Shown here one piece after another: positions 49,125 through 62,106 of a stretch of 64,000 nt of DNA (position 1 is the stretch's first letter; every line of letters begins with the position of its first letter). A model generated the notes under the pieces. That model did no database searches, was not told the origin of the DNA, and saw nothing but the letters and a program-made list of their open reading frames with translations. A program made the translations under genes and the position numbers. Source of the stretch: Sphagnum compactum (Eukaryota > Bryophyta > Sphagnopsida > Sphagnales). The stretch spans positions 124,001-188,000 of the forward strand of contig OZ234493.1 of NCBI GenBank assembly GCA_965153455.1. Reading direction: 5' to 3'.

Positions 49125-49606
49125 TGTAATTCTTTAGCTTAAGCAGCTTTGTTATGCAAGATAACAAGATTTAGTTCATCTTAGCCTTAAGCATGCTTAG
49201 TTCTTTGGCTTAACAAGCTTTGTTATGGAGGATAGCAAGAGTTAATTCATCTTAGCCTTAAGCATGCTTAGTTCTTTGGCTTAACAAACTTTGTTACCGA
49301 GGATAGCAATAGTTAATTCATCTTAGCCTTAAGCATGCTTAGTTCTTCGGCTTAACAAGCTTTGTTATTGAGGATAACAAGAGTTAATTCATCTTAGCCT
49401 TAAGCATGCTTAGTTCTTCGGCTTAACAAGCTTTGTTATTGAGGATAACAAGAGTTAATTCATCTTAGCCTTAAGCATGCTTAGTTCTTTGGCTGAACAA
49501 ACTTTGTTACGGAGGATAGCAAGAGTTAATTCATCTTAGCCTTAAGCATGCTTAGTTCTTTGGCTTAACAAGCTTTGTTATGGAGGATAACAAGAGTTAA
49601 CTCATA
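49125..49606. repeat. 71-bp tandem repeat array, about 6.8 copies
   Basis: Units start with CTTAGTTCTTTGGCTTAACA at 49196, 49267, 49338, 49409, 49480 and 49551, and end CATCTTAGCCTTAAGCATG. A more diverged copy precedes them and a partial one ends the array. Copies 49338 and 49409 are essentially identical, so turnover was recent. Each unit contains TTAAGCATGCTTAG, an interrupted palindrome at the unit junction. Confidence 0.95.
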
Positions 49607-52600
49607 ATGCATAACTATTAGCCTTTGTAAAGTTTTCTTTTATTTAAGACGATAAGAATCATCTTTAGTTTTAGCATTATATATAAAGTGTGTTATAAGA
49701 TAATAGGAGCCATTCCGTCATACTTAATTATTGATCTAATAAGATGTTTTTAAAAGGTAATTAAAAGACCATTTTATCAAAGCTTAATTGCCGAAGTGCT
49801 TTTTATTTCCTTAAGGTATTGTGGTATTATATGACATTTGTTCATTGTTGTAACCCTTGTGAGGTGCCCTAAAGTGAAAGAGGAACATTCAAAAGCTTGT
49901 AAAGTTGGCAATGTAAGTGATATTTTTGTTCATGGCTTTTTGCATATTGTCAAGATGAAGCCTTTTTATTACCAAATTCATCATGTTGTCACATGTGAAG
50001 TGCCACTTGTTTTACCTTGACATTTTGTTTTCTATTTTGACATTCTAGTACATATTATTTAGTTATAATACCTTGTGATCTTCTGTTGTGAATTATATTA
50101 CCAACAATAATCTAATTGTACAATTTTTTCAAGATCATCATAATACATGATCAATAATTCAATGTATTTTGGCCTAACCCAGACTTTGATCTTTTTTCAG
50201 CTCAATAAACCTGGATAACCAAATACGGAGTGGCCTTTGAGCTCTTAACCTTGCAATCACATAGAACCCAGTTAAGGGTTTCAATTGGCTTTTATTCAAT
50301 TGATTACCTCTCTTTGTGTGTTCAATATGACACCTATATTGTCATGATTAGAAAGCAAGGTTTTTTTTTTCGCAAATTTTTTTGAAATAAAATATTTTCT
50401 ATTGAAAACACCTACATAATTCAAATCAAGCTTCCCTTCTTGTTAAATTGAAACATAAATAGATAGTTCATGCATATCTTTTTTTTTATGTTTAAACCTT
50501 TGCTTGTAAATGGGCAAACCAAAATAAATTAATGAATGTTTTTGTGGTGACATGTAGTAAATTAACTATGGGCCTTTTTTTATTCTCCAATATGTATGTG
50601 AAATAAATGAAGATATCAAACAAAGAAAATTTGTGAAAATACACAAAAAAATATGGAACAAATAAAAGAACAATAAACACTAAATGACAATATGAAGCAA
50701 AAAAATGGAACACAACAAGAAAGAAATTATGAAAAAAATAAAGAGACAATAAATGATCGTGGAATAAATGAAAGATTAATGGTAAATAAAAATGAAAAAC
50801 TGAAACAAGAAACAGATAGAAATGATGAGAATTATACCAAAAATCAGTGGGTGGACATGGAAAAAATGAAAAAAAATTGAATATAAATGAAAGTGTGAAG
50901 TGAAAAATAAATAAATAATGCAAGAACATACCAAAAAATAAATAGATCAACTTCATCCACTTGTTAGTTTACATAGAGGAAAAATATAAATCTTGATGTA
51001 TTTTTTGATGAAAATTTGCCAAATAGGTTTGAAAGATGTAAATTAGCAACCATGCATCCAAAAGTGCAAGTTATGTTTGTTCATGTTTTGGTGGATGCAA
51101 CTTAAACTTATTTATTACGTGTTAATAAATAACACATGAAATTGAAAAAAAAAATGTGGAATTCTTGGAATTATTCAACTTATTATGGTTGTTATGAAAC
51201 AACTTTAAATGGTTATATATATAATGGAATGCAAATGCCCCAAATCCAAATGAACTTGTGGAAATTCTGAGAAATGATAGAAATGTCAAAAATGACCTAT
51301 TAAACATTTAAACAATATTATGTCAAAATATCCTTACTTGTGACCCAAAAATAATATATGAAATGACTGAATGTACGAATCAACAAATATTTGTTCGTGT
51401 ATAACAAGACCTTATAATGTGAATCAATATTCAATTTCAACAGGATTTTCACAAATTAATGAATACGTGTAATTGATATAAATGTAATCTTGCTTGTTAC
51501 AAGAATAATAAAGATTTTGAAAATCAATTTTGTAAATATGGATTCCCTAAAACATTAGTATTTTGAACATGATTCTAGACTTTTGCATATAAGAAGAAAT
51601 GATAGGTGGTGGAACAATGCTAATGGACATGGATCATGAATGTTTGTTCATTATAATCATGATTTAAAATTCATGGTTGTTTATGGAAAAGATAGTAAGG
51701 CATCACTTTATTATATCACAAATTACATCACGTATGTATTCATTAATAAAAATTGAAGAAACATATTTTAAAAGCAATTCAAAAGACCATCTAGAGAAAA
51801 ATCATTGTCTAATCATATGTTCATTAAATACAATTGGTTCTCAACAAGAACTATTAGTTATTTGATGAAATTCTATGATCACATAACAAATGTATATTTT
51901 TCTAATATACCTTATAGTTTATCTATGAGCGTTCACAAACATGAAATACTATTGGATGATATTTATGATGATTTGAATACATATGTTTTTTTAATATAAA
52001 TAAGGATCTTAAATACATCAACATACATAACTCATAATTTTCAAATAAATTACCAAAATAGGCCACATGAGTTGGAAAATATTTTTTCCTCATGAATTTG
52101 TTAGTAAATATTTTAAGGTAAATAATACACAGTATTATCAATTTTTTGAAAACACACACATACACTTCACAAGTATAATATTCCTCACATTCCAATTATA
52201 CAAGGTTGTAAAATACCATTACCAAAAAAGGAACTTGAAAATTATGGTTGTGTTATTTGTATTTTATTCATGCCTTGGAAAATCTACAATAATATTCAAT
52301 AAATGCTTCATGGATACAAAATTTACATGTTATTTATCCACATATTTCATCTTTTGATAAACGTATTATTAAAAACATTGAAATTTACATGACTATAAAC
52401 AATCAAGAAATGCTAACATCATGATGAAACAAAATGAAAATGACTGTCAATTTTTTTTATTAAAATATAGATAACTTCATAGATCCCCTTTACATTAAAA
52501 GTGTTAATGATAATGATGATGATATTGAAATATGTATTAACAATCCAATGAAAACAATGTAAATAAAGAATTAGATTTCAAATCAAATCTAACATTTAGC

Positions 52601-55280
52601 ATTGAATATCTTATGTGGCATATAAGTAAACAAAATATGTATCTCACATATCAAAGTTACTTATCTCCACGCATAAAAATGATATGCATGATCATATAAA
52701 TAAACAATATGGTGGAATAATCAGAATTTTAAAAGCCTTTAATTTAGAAAATAATATCAAGACATTGAAATGATTACATAAAAATTATTTGAATGCAAAA
52801 GTTCAATCAACCAATAGTAATTTGAACCATGATTTTTCCAATAGGATTAATAATACATGTGAAAATTTTAAAAACTAAATATTAGACTTTCTTTATGAAT
52901 GCAATGATGAAAATGTTCTTTTTGACATGGTCATTAATATTCATAATTTTTTTTCACCAATATTAACCAATATTCATAACTCAATCCAAATTGAAATATG
53001 TTTAATTTGAATAATTTGCAAGTTAAAGCATTTGATGAGTTCATAGTTGACCCATTATTTAGTATGCTTCAAAAATATATATATTTATATAAGCAATGTT
53101 GTTGGGATTGGAAAAATTCAAAAAAAAAAAAGTATTAGTTTTTGAAATTTGAAATAAACCCACAATCTAGTTTTCTAAATGGTTTTTCAAGAAAATTGAA
53201 GGTGCCTTTAGTTTTGGTTTTGGATAGAAAACAAATCCTATTAATCCAATTCATGTGTTTTAAAAAAGAATTTCAAACTTGGTATAATTTGCAATTAATT
53301 TCACCTTAAATAAACACAACTCCCTTACTAAAAAAATGCATGATATTAATGTTATAAAATTAATTTAAATTGACCTTGTGATTAATCAACACATCTACTT
53401 TGTATCTTTTGAAAATGTTGATTGCTTAAATTATTTAAACCTATGCAAATAAAAACTACAACATTGATTCAATCTAGTTTTTTAACACTTTAATTGGAGG
53501 TTAATAGCATAATCCAAAAAGTGGTAGAAAGTTAATAACATAATCCAAAATAAATTCCTTGTATGAGGAAAAGATGGATGTCCAATTATCTAGGCTTGGC
53601 CATGGATCCTAGAATCAACCAAATTTGTTTTATGTATTCCTTAATCAAAGCCCTGAAACTTTTAATGAAAATATGAAATTTAATCATGAACGATTTGAAA
53701 AATCTCTTACCACCTAACCTTTGTTTACATTCATGTTACTTCTAATCGAACCTTTTGTTAAAATTTTAGTTCATCCATGAATGGTCCATGAAAAAACTAA
53801 CCATTGAATTCAAGTTAGTTTACACATTCACAAAATTTTTAGTAAAAATTTCATTCAAAATCAATTGGGTTCAATAAGATAGCAAAACGATATCAACCTC
53901 CTTTAAAACTAATCAAGTGTTGTTAAAGGGTGGATCCATAGTTTCATAAATTAACAAAAGAAAAACTCAAACATAACATTCATAATGACTAAGTGGTTGA
54001 ATTTCAACTCAAATTGTAGTCCTTGAAATAAGAATAAAACCTTATTATTTAAAAAATGTGAACATAAATTTGAAGACATTTAAAAAGGGATAGCAACTTC
54101 AAAAGGAAGTTCAATTAAATCGAATAATGTTAAAATGAATATGTCAACTCATAATTAAGTTTTCAATGTAGTCTGTCACTACCCATGTGCAACCCCTACC
54201 ACTTTATTGATGCACTTTTATTGAATGCATGAATGTTAAAGTTTCAATGCATGCACTTATTTGATCAAATCCTCACCCAAATCCTCAAAGCACTGGTCAT
54301 CCATAAGAAAATGTTCGAAAGAACACACAATATTGTAATTTTCAATCTACATTCATAAATTTCACCAATATGAATGTTTAAGAAAACATACAATGCTACA
54401 ATTTCAAGGTTTTTGAGTATTTATTTCTCATTTATCTTTAAAGTCTCAACCCAACATTTGTTCTTGCATTTGAAAATCTCAAAAACCAAACTACAAGCCT
54501 TGATTTCACCTAGTGCCCCAAGTTGAGAAATAAAGAATTCAACACAATAACCAAAACACAATATGAGCGAGTCCTTCATTCATTTATCTTATGTTAGAGT
54601 TTAAAAACACTCTAGTGTGTTCTGCAACAATCGACTTTTGAAAGGACTTGATTAAATAATACAACAAATCCTAAAACTAAAACATTAGCAATTTGTAATT
54701 CATCCATTATGAGTTCAACCAAAATTGAAAGCACAAAACAATGGAAAAACCAAAGAACATAATTTTAAAAAAAAAACAAAGAAACTCAGATGAGGTGTAA
54801 GATGAAGTTATGAAATTTAGGTGCAAAGCAAAACATTATAAGACATGGCAAAAACAATCACGAATTTTATAAGAGGCAACTATTTACAAAAGTTGATGCC
54901 CAAAGATAAGAAGGTGTTAGGCAACAATAAGGGAATTGACACAATGCAAATGACAAAAGCGTCATGAGTGCAATAAGAAAATGTTAAGAATAGAGTTTTG
55001 GAGACAAAGGCTTATGACACTAGTGAGCTATTTACAAATGAAATAATGTTTATAGATGTACATGGCAAAGCTTCAATACGAAGAAAAACCATGTATGTAT
55101 ATATAATCAAGGATGGCAATCCATCCACAAAAAGTACAAGGCATGTCAAAGCAAATGTAAACGCATGAAAGGAAAACCAAAACAACCAAATCAGTAGTAA
55201 CGAAGTAGAAGACCTAATGCTAAAAGGGCATCCTCTACCACAAATTAGCAGCTAGTGATGGAGGTGCACTAACTGGTATG
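49607..55280. other. AT-rich gene-free region
   Basis: No recognisable gene. The long minus-strand frame at 50492-50956 is Phe/His-rich and arises from AT bias. Frames around 51.7-52.4 kb have no motif I can assign. A (TA)n-like stretch lies near 53073-53089. Confidence 0.55.
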
Positions 55281-55281
55281 T

Positions 55282-55410
55282 GAAGAATTGTAACTAAACA
55301 AAACAGCCCATTGAAGAATCACAAGAAGAATTGTAACTAAACATAACAACCCGTTGAAGAATCACAAGAAGAATTGTAACTAAACATAACAACCCGTTGA
55401 AGAATCACAA
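55282..55410. repeat. Three 43-bp tandem copies
   Basis: GAAGAATTGTAACTAAACA starts at 55282, 55325 and 55368. Each unit continues TAACAACCCGTTGAAGAATC with one or two differences in the first copy. Confidence 0.92.
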
Positions 55411-55694
55411 TGGCTTGCACACATTGGAGGGCTATTGACATTCATTGCCTATAAGCTTCAACAAGGAACACAAATACAAAGGGAGAAACTTACTTGCAAA
55501 CTCGAAGGTTATTGCAATATAACAAAGTTCACCAATTGATGATGACATGAAGCTCCTACAAATTCATGGTGATAAAGGTAACCATTTATGCCTTTATGTG
55601 AATGTGTGATGAAGTTAGTCATAATGATGCTTGTCCTATCAACCAACAATGTCCAAGGTGCGAACATGAAGATGCAGGACACAAATTCTGCATC

Positions 55695-56220
55695 TTCTCC
55701 AGAGATTCCACACCCTGGAATGCATAGCCTACCACTCTGCAACCTTCTCTGGAGATTCCATGCTCTGGAATACAAAGAATGCCATTTCTGCATCTTCTCT
55801 GGAGATTCCATGCTCCTGGAATGCAAAGCATACCATTCTGCGTCTTCTCTGGAGATTCCATGCTCCTGGAATTGCACGGCCTACCATTCTGCATCTTCTC
55901 TGGAGATTCCTTGCTCCTGGAATTGCCCGGCCTACCATTCTGCATCTTCTCTGGAGATTCCATGCTCCTGGAATTGCATAGCTTACCATTCTGCATCTTC
56001 GCTGGAGATTTCCATGCTCCCAGGATGCACTGCCTACCCATTCTGCATCTTCTCTGGAGATTCTCCGGTCCCAGAATGCACACCCTTCTCTGAAGATTCC
56101 ACGCTCTCACAATCCATACCCTACCATTCTGCATGTTGTATGAAGATTCCACGCCCCGGGAACGCACACCCTTGTCTGGAGATTCCACGCTCCCGGAATG
56201 CAAACCCTACCATTCTGCAA
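55695..56220. repeat. 50-51-bp minisatellite, about ten copies
   Basis: The unit is GGAGATTCCATGCTCCTGGA followed by a short variable part and TACCATTCTGCATCTTCTCT. Anchors fall at 55751, 55801, 55851, 55902, 55953, 56004 and 56056, with more diverged or shortened copies from 56092 to 56205. Because 51 is a multiple of three, long frames stay open on both strands: plus 55588-56271 with a 17-residue repeat containing HSASSLEIPCSWN, and minus 55619-56203 with SMESPEKMQNG. I treat these as by-products. The array ends about 500 bp before the start codon of the downstream gene. Confidence 0.92.
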
Positions 56221-56757
56221 ACCTGCTTCTCGCCGGTGTGGGGGCGTCATGGCATGCTGCCAGGGTCTTGATCGTCGTTGCAAAATTCTTGAACGGAAAA
56301 CTCTCGACAAAAAAAGCAAGCGAGGATCAAGAAACTCTCCTTGTCGTTGTATTGCAACAAATAGATCAAATATGTAACTATACTACTTTGGAGAAAGAGA
56401 AAGAGAAGAGTCGAGAGAGAGACAGAGACACAGAGACAAAGAGACATCCCAGAGAGTTTCCTCATTGTGGGCTGTGAATAGCGATGAGCAAAATGTGGGT
56501 GGTTGTGCGCACCCTTTGTGAGTGTTCTAGGATCCACTCGATGTCCTCTTGCAAGCTGCGGTTGCATGCGGCAGCCTTGGGTATCAACAGAACTTGGAAC
56601 TGACTTCTCAAGTTTTTAGGGTTTGCAGCAGCAGGCTGCGAATTGTGTGGGAGGGAGGGGAGGGAGTCTTCTCAGCTCTGTTGTAAGTAAGTATTCCTTC
56701 CTGAGAGTGCAAGGGGTTCTTCTTCTTCTTGTGAAGAAGTCAGTCAGGAGAGAAGCA
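56221..56757 (+). promoter_or_regulatory. Promoter and 5' leader of the SURP/CCCH gene
   Basis: GC-rich relative to the desert, with a purine-rich GAGA/CAGAGA stretch at about 56386-56452. An in-frame upstream codon series begins near 56623 but carries no conserved sequence. MFWTGRDN at 56758 is the better start because the conserved-looking protein begins there. No TATA box stands out. Confidence 0.4.
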
Positions 56758-59700
56758 ATGTTTTGGACAGGGCGAGACAATCTGTATGGGCACATGAGAA
56801 GCAGCCCCGGTAATCATCCAGCAGCTCAACCCCCCTTTGTGGGAATTCAAGGAGGAGGAGGAGGAGCAAATCCAGGAGCAAATCTAGCAGGCCACCCACA
56901 CCCAGGGTTTCCACCCTCCCCTTCTCAGCAGCAGCAGCAGCTCCTTGCAGCAGCTGCTGCAGACAATTTGCTGTCCATGGACAATCCGCCTGCGATGCCT
57001 CGGGATGCTGAAATGCTGAAGAACATTCATGTCTTGTCTAGTTTTGTAGTGAAAAATGGGCCAGACTTTGAGCAATTGGCACGGAAGAAGCAGGTTGGGG
57101 ATCCGAAGTTTGGGTTTCTGTTTGGTGGTGATCCAGACACGGATGCTGGAATTGGACAGCGATACTATGAGTGGAAAAAACGAGCCTTAGAGGCTGGCTT
57201 GCGGGTAGCAGCTCAGGCCAGCAGTGGCCTTCTAGTTTCTCCTGTACAGCCAAGTGCTCCTCCATATGCAGAGAAATTGACGTCAGATGCTCCAGCTTCT
57301 CCTGCGGGTTCTGACATGGATCTGGAAGGTGATCTGAAATATTCATAACCTCATCATTGTTGGTGTCTCTTGTTTCCATTTGGGTTGACTGCAATCATAA
57401 GTATGAAGTTCTTGGTATACTTACGAAGATTTGATTCTTAGAAACCTGGAAATTTTCCATTATGTCTTGGGTGGTGAGCTCACTGATCTACATGGAATAG
57501 CATGCCTAATTGTGTCATGACAATTCATCCAGCAGATGATTCTGCTTCCCCTCCTCCATCAGCATTTGAGAACAAAGTGGCAACATTTGTACAACCAGTG
57601 GAACCCAAAGTTTTCCTAGGAACTGAGGTTAAGGGGCAGGAGGAAGCTGCATTGGTACGTGGTGAAGGGAGGGACTTTAGAGCAGCTGCTCCAGGAGTGA
57701 AAGTGCCTGAAACTGGGACTGGTCTGAAAGAAGATGCACCCTCAGAGTCAAGAAGAAGAGGTGACACAGATTCCAATGTTTCTCAAAATGTACAATTCTG
57801 ATGCCTGAAGTGATAAAACTATGTCGGTCACTACATTGAATCCCCTTGTGATATCCCAACTTTCAATTTGTGGTGTGGTGTTGCAGATACTCGACGGTGG
57901 ACGGGATTTGACAGACCATGTATGCAAGAAATAAGCCCTGTGAGAAAACCAGCAAGCCCACATCAAGATGCACTTCCACGCTCAAGTGAGAAAGTTCCAT
58001 TTCAAGAGAGAAAACCTTCTTCTGTAGCAAATGGACATCACGCTGCTGAAGTTACCATAAGAGCATCCCGCTGGGCCCCTGTGGAGCCTAGTGTGATTCC
58101 AGAGGCCCCGAAACCTTCAGTTGGGGATTCCTCCCTGCAAAAGCCCGAGCAATCAGAAGTGGTGCAAAAGCTCGAAACTCCTCCATCGGCAGATAATCTG
58201 GATCTTCCTGGTAACGACAACAGCTGCCAGCTATTGTTTTCGAATAAATATTGATATTTATTGCTGGATCAGCACTGATGGGATCTTTCTTCTGAGATCT
58301 AATCTTGTTGAGCCGGGGATGAGTACACAATGCTGGAGAAATCCTGATGCATTTCTGCCTTTAAAGAGATAGGTGTTTCTCAGTTGTAGCAGTACAACCT
58401 GGGAACCTGGTATTCTTGGCAAGAAATCTTAGATAGGTAGCTTGAATATGGATTGGGATCACTCCTGTGGGGACTCTTGTTGTTCTCCAAATCACATGAT
58501 CAGAATACTTTCGGTGTCTGTTCTTTTCTGTTTCTCCTCATCCTCTTCCCTTCTTTTCTCTCTTTGGGTGGTGATTTTTCTTCCTCATGCTCCCTTCTTT
58601 TCATTGTTTCCTCTTTGAACTTCCATTCCCATTATGTTTTTGAGCCAACCAACATTATGGCTGGAGGCTTTCAGGTACTTCAAGACTTTGTGGGAAATTA
58701 TAATTTGGTTCTATTTGACATTCATGTATTTTTCCAGGAAACTGATGAAGTTCTCGGGGATCCTCTGATCGTCTCAGTAAGTATGGATAGTTCTAAACAC
58801 TTATATAGTTCATTGATTATTTGTTGCTGATTCAGCAACAACACCTTGGACTTTCCAACACAAAGTGATTTTTAGGGTAAATGTGATATCTTTTGTATGT
58901 GCTGATTCTTTGATGAAGCTCAGTGCAACTAGTGTTGATCTCTCTATAGGATTTTACGCTTTTAACTAGTGTATGTTTTGTGGGTCATGTGTTAATGAAG
59001 AAACCCAAAATAGGAGTGATGGCAAAGGTATGCGGGATGCAAAGAATATCAGACCTGGTCGGAGCTCCTTGGTGCTCGAGCAAGAACCTCCAACAATAGA
59101 TGAGTTTGGGAGGCTGAAAAGGCCTGAGTCAAGTGATAGTGAAGAAGAGGATGCCTATTATCGTAAGAGACGAAGGAGAAGCCCAAGCTGGAGTCACAGT
59201 CGAAGCCGGTCTCCTGGAGAGAATCGATGGCAACGCCACAGTCGCAGCCGATCCCCACCTCGGAGGCACCAGCGCAGCCGATCATACAGGTTTGTGCTTT
59301 GAGCAAAAGCACCCTGAAAATCAAGCTTAGACTCTCAGTAGAAGCCTAGCAGAACTTAACATTTGAGTGAGAATTCTGCTCAATCCAGATTTAGTGATGG
59401 TGCATTTTCTCTTTTTATGTTGGTCTCTCGATGCAGTCACTCTTCAAGGCGACACCGAAGCTACAGTCCATCACCTCCCCCACGGGATTCTAGAGCAGGT
59501 GCCAAGAGCAGTTGGGGTGCTGACAGCAAGTTTCAAGAGCGGGGGGGAGGAAGGAGGGGAGGACGGGGAGAGACAGGTGGTGGGGGTGCACCACCTGCAT
59601 GCCTTGATTTCTCTCGGGGAAAGTGCCATCGTGGAAGTTCATGCCGGTTTTTACATGCAGACCACAACAACACTGATGGAACTTCTTCTGGTGATCCAGG

Positions 59701-62106
59701 CAGAGGAGGGGGATGGTATGGGTCCAGGGGTGGTGGTGGTGGTGGTGGTCAGTCATCTTCTGGGTGGGCAGATGAGAGTTCCAGGGCAAGACAGAATTGG
59801 GATTCTACCACAGAAACAGAAAAGGAGAATGACACAGAGAAGGTTGTGGAAGATAAAGGGACACACAAAGCTCAGGGATCTCCAGCAAAGAATTACGGTG
59901 ATGACCTTAATGCTAACTTGATAAAAACAGAGACAAAAGAGACATCTGACAGTAAGAGTGTTGTGGTTAAGCTAGCATCTTTTACAGATCCTCCTCCTTT
60001 GGCTCGCCTTCCCACAATTGCACCAATTCCTTTACCCCGTTCCTCTAGTAATTTTCCCTCAAATTTGGTCAACCCCTTGGCTGCAACTCTTCCACCACAA
60101 GATCCAGCAATTTCTGTTTCACAAGCATTTTCATCAATTGCTTCTGCCCAGCCAGTAGCAGCCTTTGCCATGGATGTGCCAGAAAAAAACTACACTGCAA
60201 ATACTTCTCTGATGCAGCTGGGATTTGATGGTCAATTACCAACACCTTCACTGCTGCCTGGTTTTATGGGGCTTCAGCATCATCATCCCTCATTGCACCT
60301 CCAGGAGTCCTATTCAGCTCCTGTGCCTCAACCACCTGCTTATTCTCAGACTGCCATGCACTCACATCCACACCCAGGTGGTTTTCCACAGATGGCAATT
60401 CAACACCAACTCCTTCCTTCTAGTACCCCTGGCTCAGTGTGGCCTATGGGTTATACAGTTACTCAAACAATGCAGAACTATGGGCTGCGAGGCACTACAG
60501 CCTCACCTGCTCAGCAGACTAATCTTCAACCTTTCTCCCAACAACAACAACATGCAGGTGTATCTGCCTCACAGGAGCCATATGACCCATTGATGGTAGA
60601 TACCTTTGAGCCGGAGCTTGTGGGTGCAAGAGAGGTGGAGCCAAAGCCAGACTTTGGTGGACCTGGGGATATGAACATGGTTATAATGGAAAGCGTAAGT
60701 CCTGGGCTACCTAGTCGCCATCATCATCATCCTATGACCACTACTAGTGTGAATCAAGGTGCTCCTGATGCCTTGGTAATGGAGAGTGTAAGTCCAACAA
60801 CCCTTCCATCAGGCACACAACAACAACAACATCAACAACGTTCTCATTCTGTGTTAGAATCATCATTGCCTTTGCACCAAGCAGCAATTGTAGTGTCATC
60901 AACTTATGGGCTGTTTCCATCCCAGCCTAAGGACCGAGGTTTGTGGGGTTTGGAGAATGGGATCTCAGCTGCAGATGGAAACCGGAACTGGAATTCAGGT
61001 TTGGTGACCTCGGAGAGAGAATCAGAGAGGCAACCAACTGGTGACATCAATGATAACAATACAGCTGGTCACCCATCACAACAACCAGCAGAAAAACATG
61101 AGAAAGAGGGAGGGCAGTATAGAGAACTTGGGCAAGATGATCAGGAAGGGAAAGAAAAAGAAGGGCGTGGTTTAACACTTGTTAGAGCTGCAGTGACAGA
61201 ATATGTGAAAGATGTACTGAAACCCACATGGCGTGAAGGGCATATGAGCAAGGAGGCGTTCAAGACTATTGCCAAAAGAGCGGTTGATAAAGTCTTGGGT
61301 GCCTTACAACCACACCAGATCCCCAAGACTGCAGAAAAAGTGGACACTTATATGTCATGTTCACGACCTAAGATTCTTAAACTTGTTCAGGTTTCTGCAT
61401 TCAACAATCTCTCTTCTTTGGCTCTTTTTTTTGTTGGGGGCTTAATTGCTGAATTACACAGTTTCCTTGCATTAACTTTTAACATAGACAACGTTGAAAT
61501 TCAGAAAGCCCCATTTTTGGCACATATTCCCAAGAGGTGAGAACCACAGTATTGAGCAGAAGATCTAATTGTCAATCTAACACAGCTGAAAATGGAAGTT
61601 TCTGCCCCACCATACACATGAAAAGCAAGAAATAGCTGGTCAGGTGTTCTAGCAAAAGATAAGACTGTAGGAGGGTGCAGGTTTTTACACCCTTTGCTTG
61701 ACAGTGCTGAAAGAGAAGAGCTTGGAAATTGTGACAATTTTGAAGCAATTCTTCTTGAAAGGCAATTGTTGGAGCTGTTGATGTTGTCCTTTGTTTGCCA
61801 TCACTGTAAATTTTCCAAGCTTTGCTGTCTCTTGATGTTGTTCTGGTCACGTTATCAAAAGGTGTCAGGGGTGGGGGATGATGATGGATGCCAGATGCTA
61901 GAATTCCCTTTGATCTAGTGTAGGATCTAGACACTACTTTTACCAAATTCTGAACCCTTCATGAAATGCATGAAATGTGTAATCTTTGTGTGTAGACTGT
62001 TTTGAAAATGTAAAATGAATGGTGCATGCATGCAAGTGCCCTGATGCAGTTGGGTGTGCCTCTACTGAGTTTGCAGGGATATGTGGACAAATACGTGAAG
62101 ATTTGA
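56758..62106 (+). CDS. SURP, RS, CCCH zinc finger and SRI-like RNA-processing protein
   Basis: Exons joined in phase: 56758-57328, 57536-57760, 57887-58210, 58384-58409, 58738-58776, 58970-59289, 59437-61390, 62077-62106, giving 1162 aa. Domains: a SURP/SWAP module (about 86-141: LKNIHVLSSFVVKNGPDFEQ to YYEWKKRALEAG), found in splicing factors; acidic then Arg-Ser-rich sequence (about 430-515, RKRRRRSPSWSHSRSRSPG); one CCCH finger, Cys557-x7-Cys565-x5-Cys571-x3-His575 (CLDFSRGKCHRGSSCRFLH); Gly-rich and Gln/His/Pro-rich linkers; and a C-terminal helical block (1081-1162: VTEYVKDVLKPTW, FKTIAKRAVDKVL, then GYVDKYVKI) resembling the SRI fold that binds the phosphorylated RNA polymerase II tail. 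It likely couples transcription to splicing in the nucleus. It resembles plant CCCH proteins of the C3H38 type; I am not sure of the exact symbol. The 26-nt fourth exon and the 58970 acceptor are the least certain parts. Confidence 0.87.
61391..62076 (+). other. Last intron of the SURP/CCCH gene, partly in-frame
   Basis: Donor TTCAG|GTTTCT and acceptor GAGTTTGCAG|GGATAT. If retained, the frame continues for 49 codons (VSAFNNLSSLALFFV onward) to a stop at 61538-61540, replacing the last SRI-like helix with a hydrophobic tail. Confidence 0.7.

Noticed and set aside
49125-49606. CRISPR-like array
   Set aside because: The units are contiguous 71-bp copies with no unique spacers, in a plant nuclear context. 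It is an ordinary tandem repeat.
50492-50956. 154-codon minus-strand ORF that looks like a membrane protein
   Set aside because: Its Phe/His/Leu richness comes from A-rich DNA read in reverse. No start context, splice sites or known motif.
55588-56271. Repeat protein gene on either strand (17-residue repeats)
   Set aside because: Open frames on both strands follow from a unit length divisible by three. Several frames are open at once and there is no start context or domain.
59367-59921. 184-codon plus-strand ORF in another frame
   Set aside because: It overlaps the CCCH-finger exon in a shifted frame. The other frame has the Cys3His motif and RS sequence.
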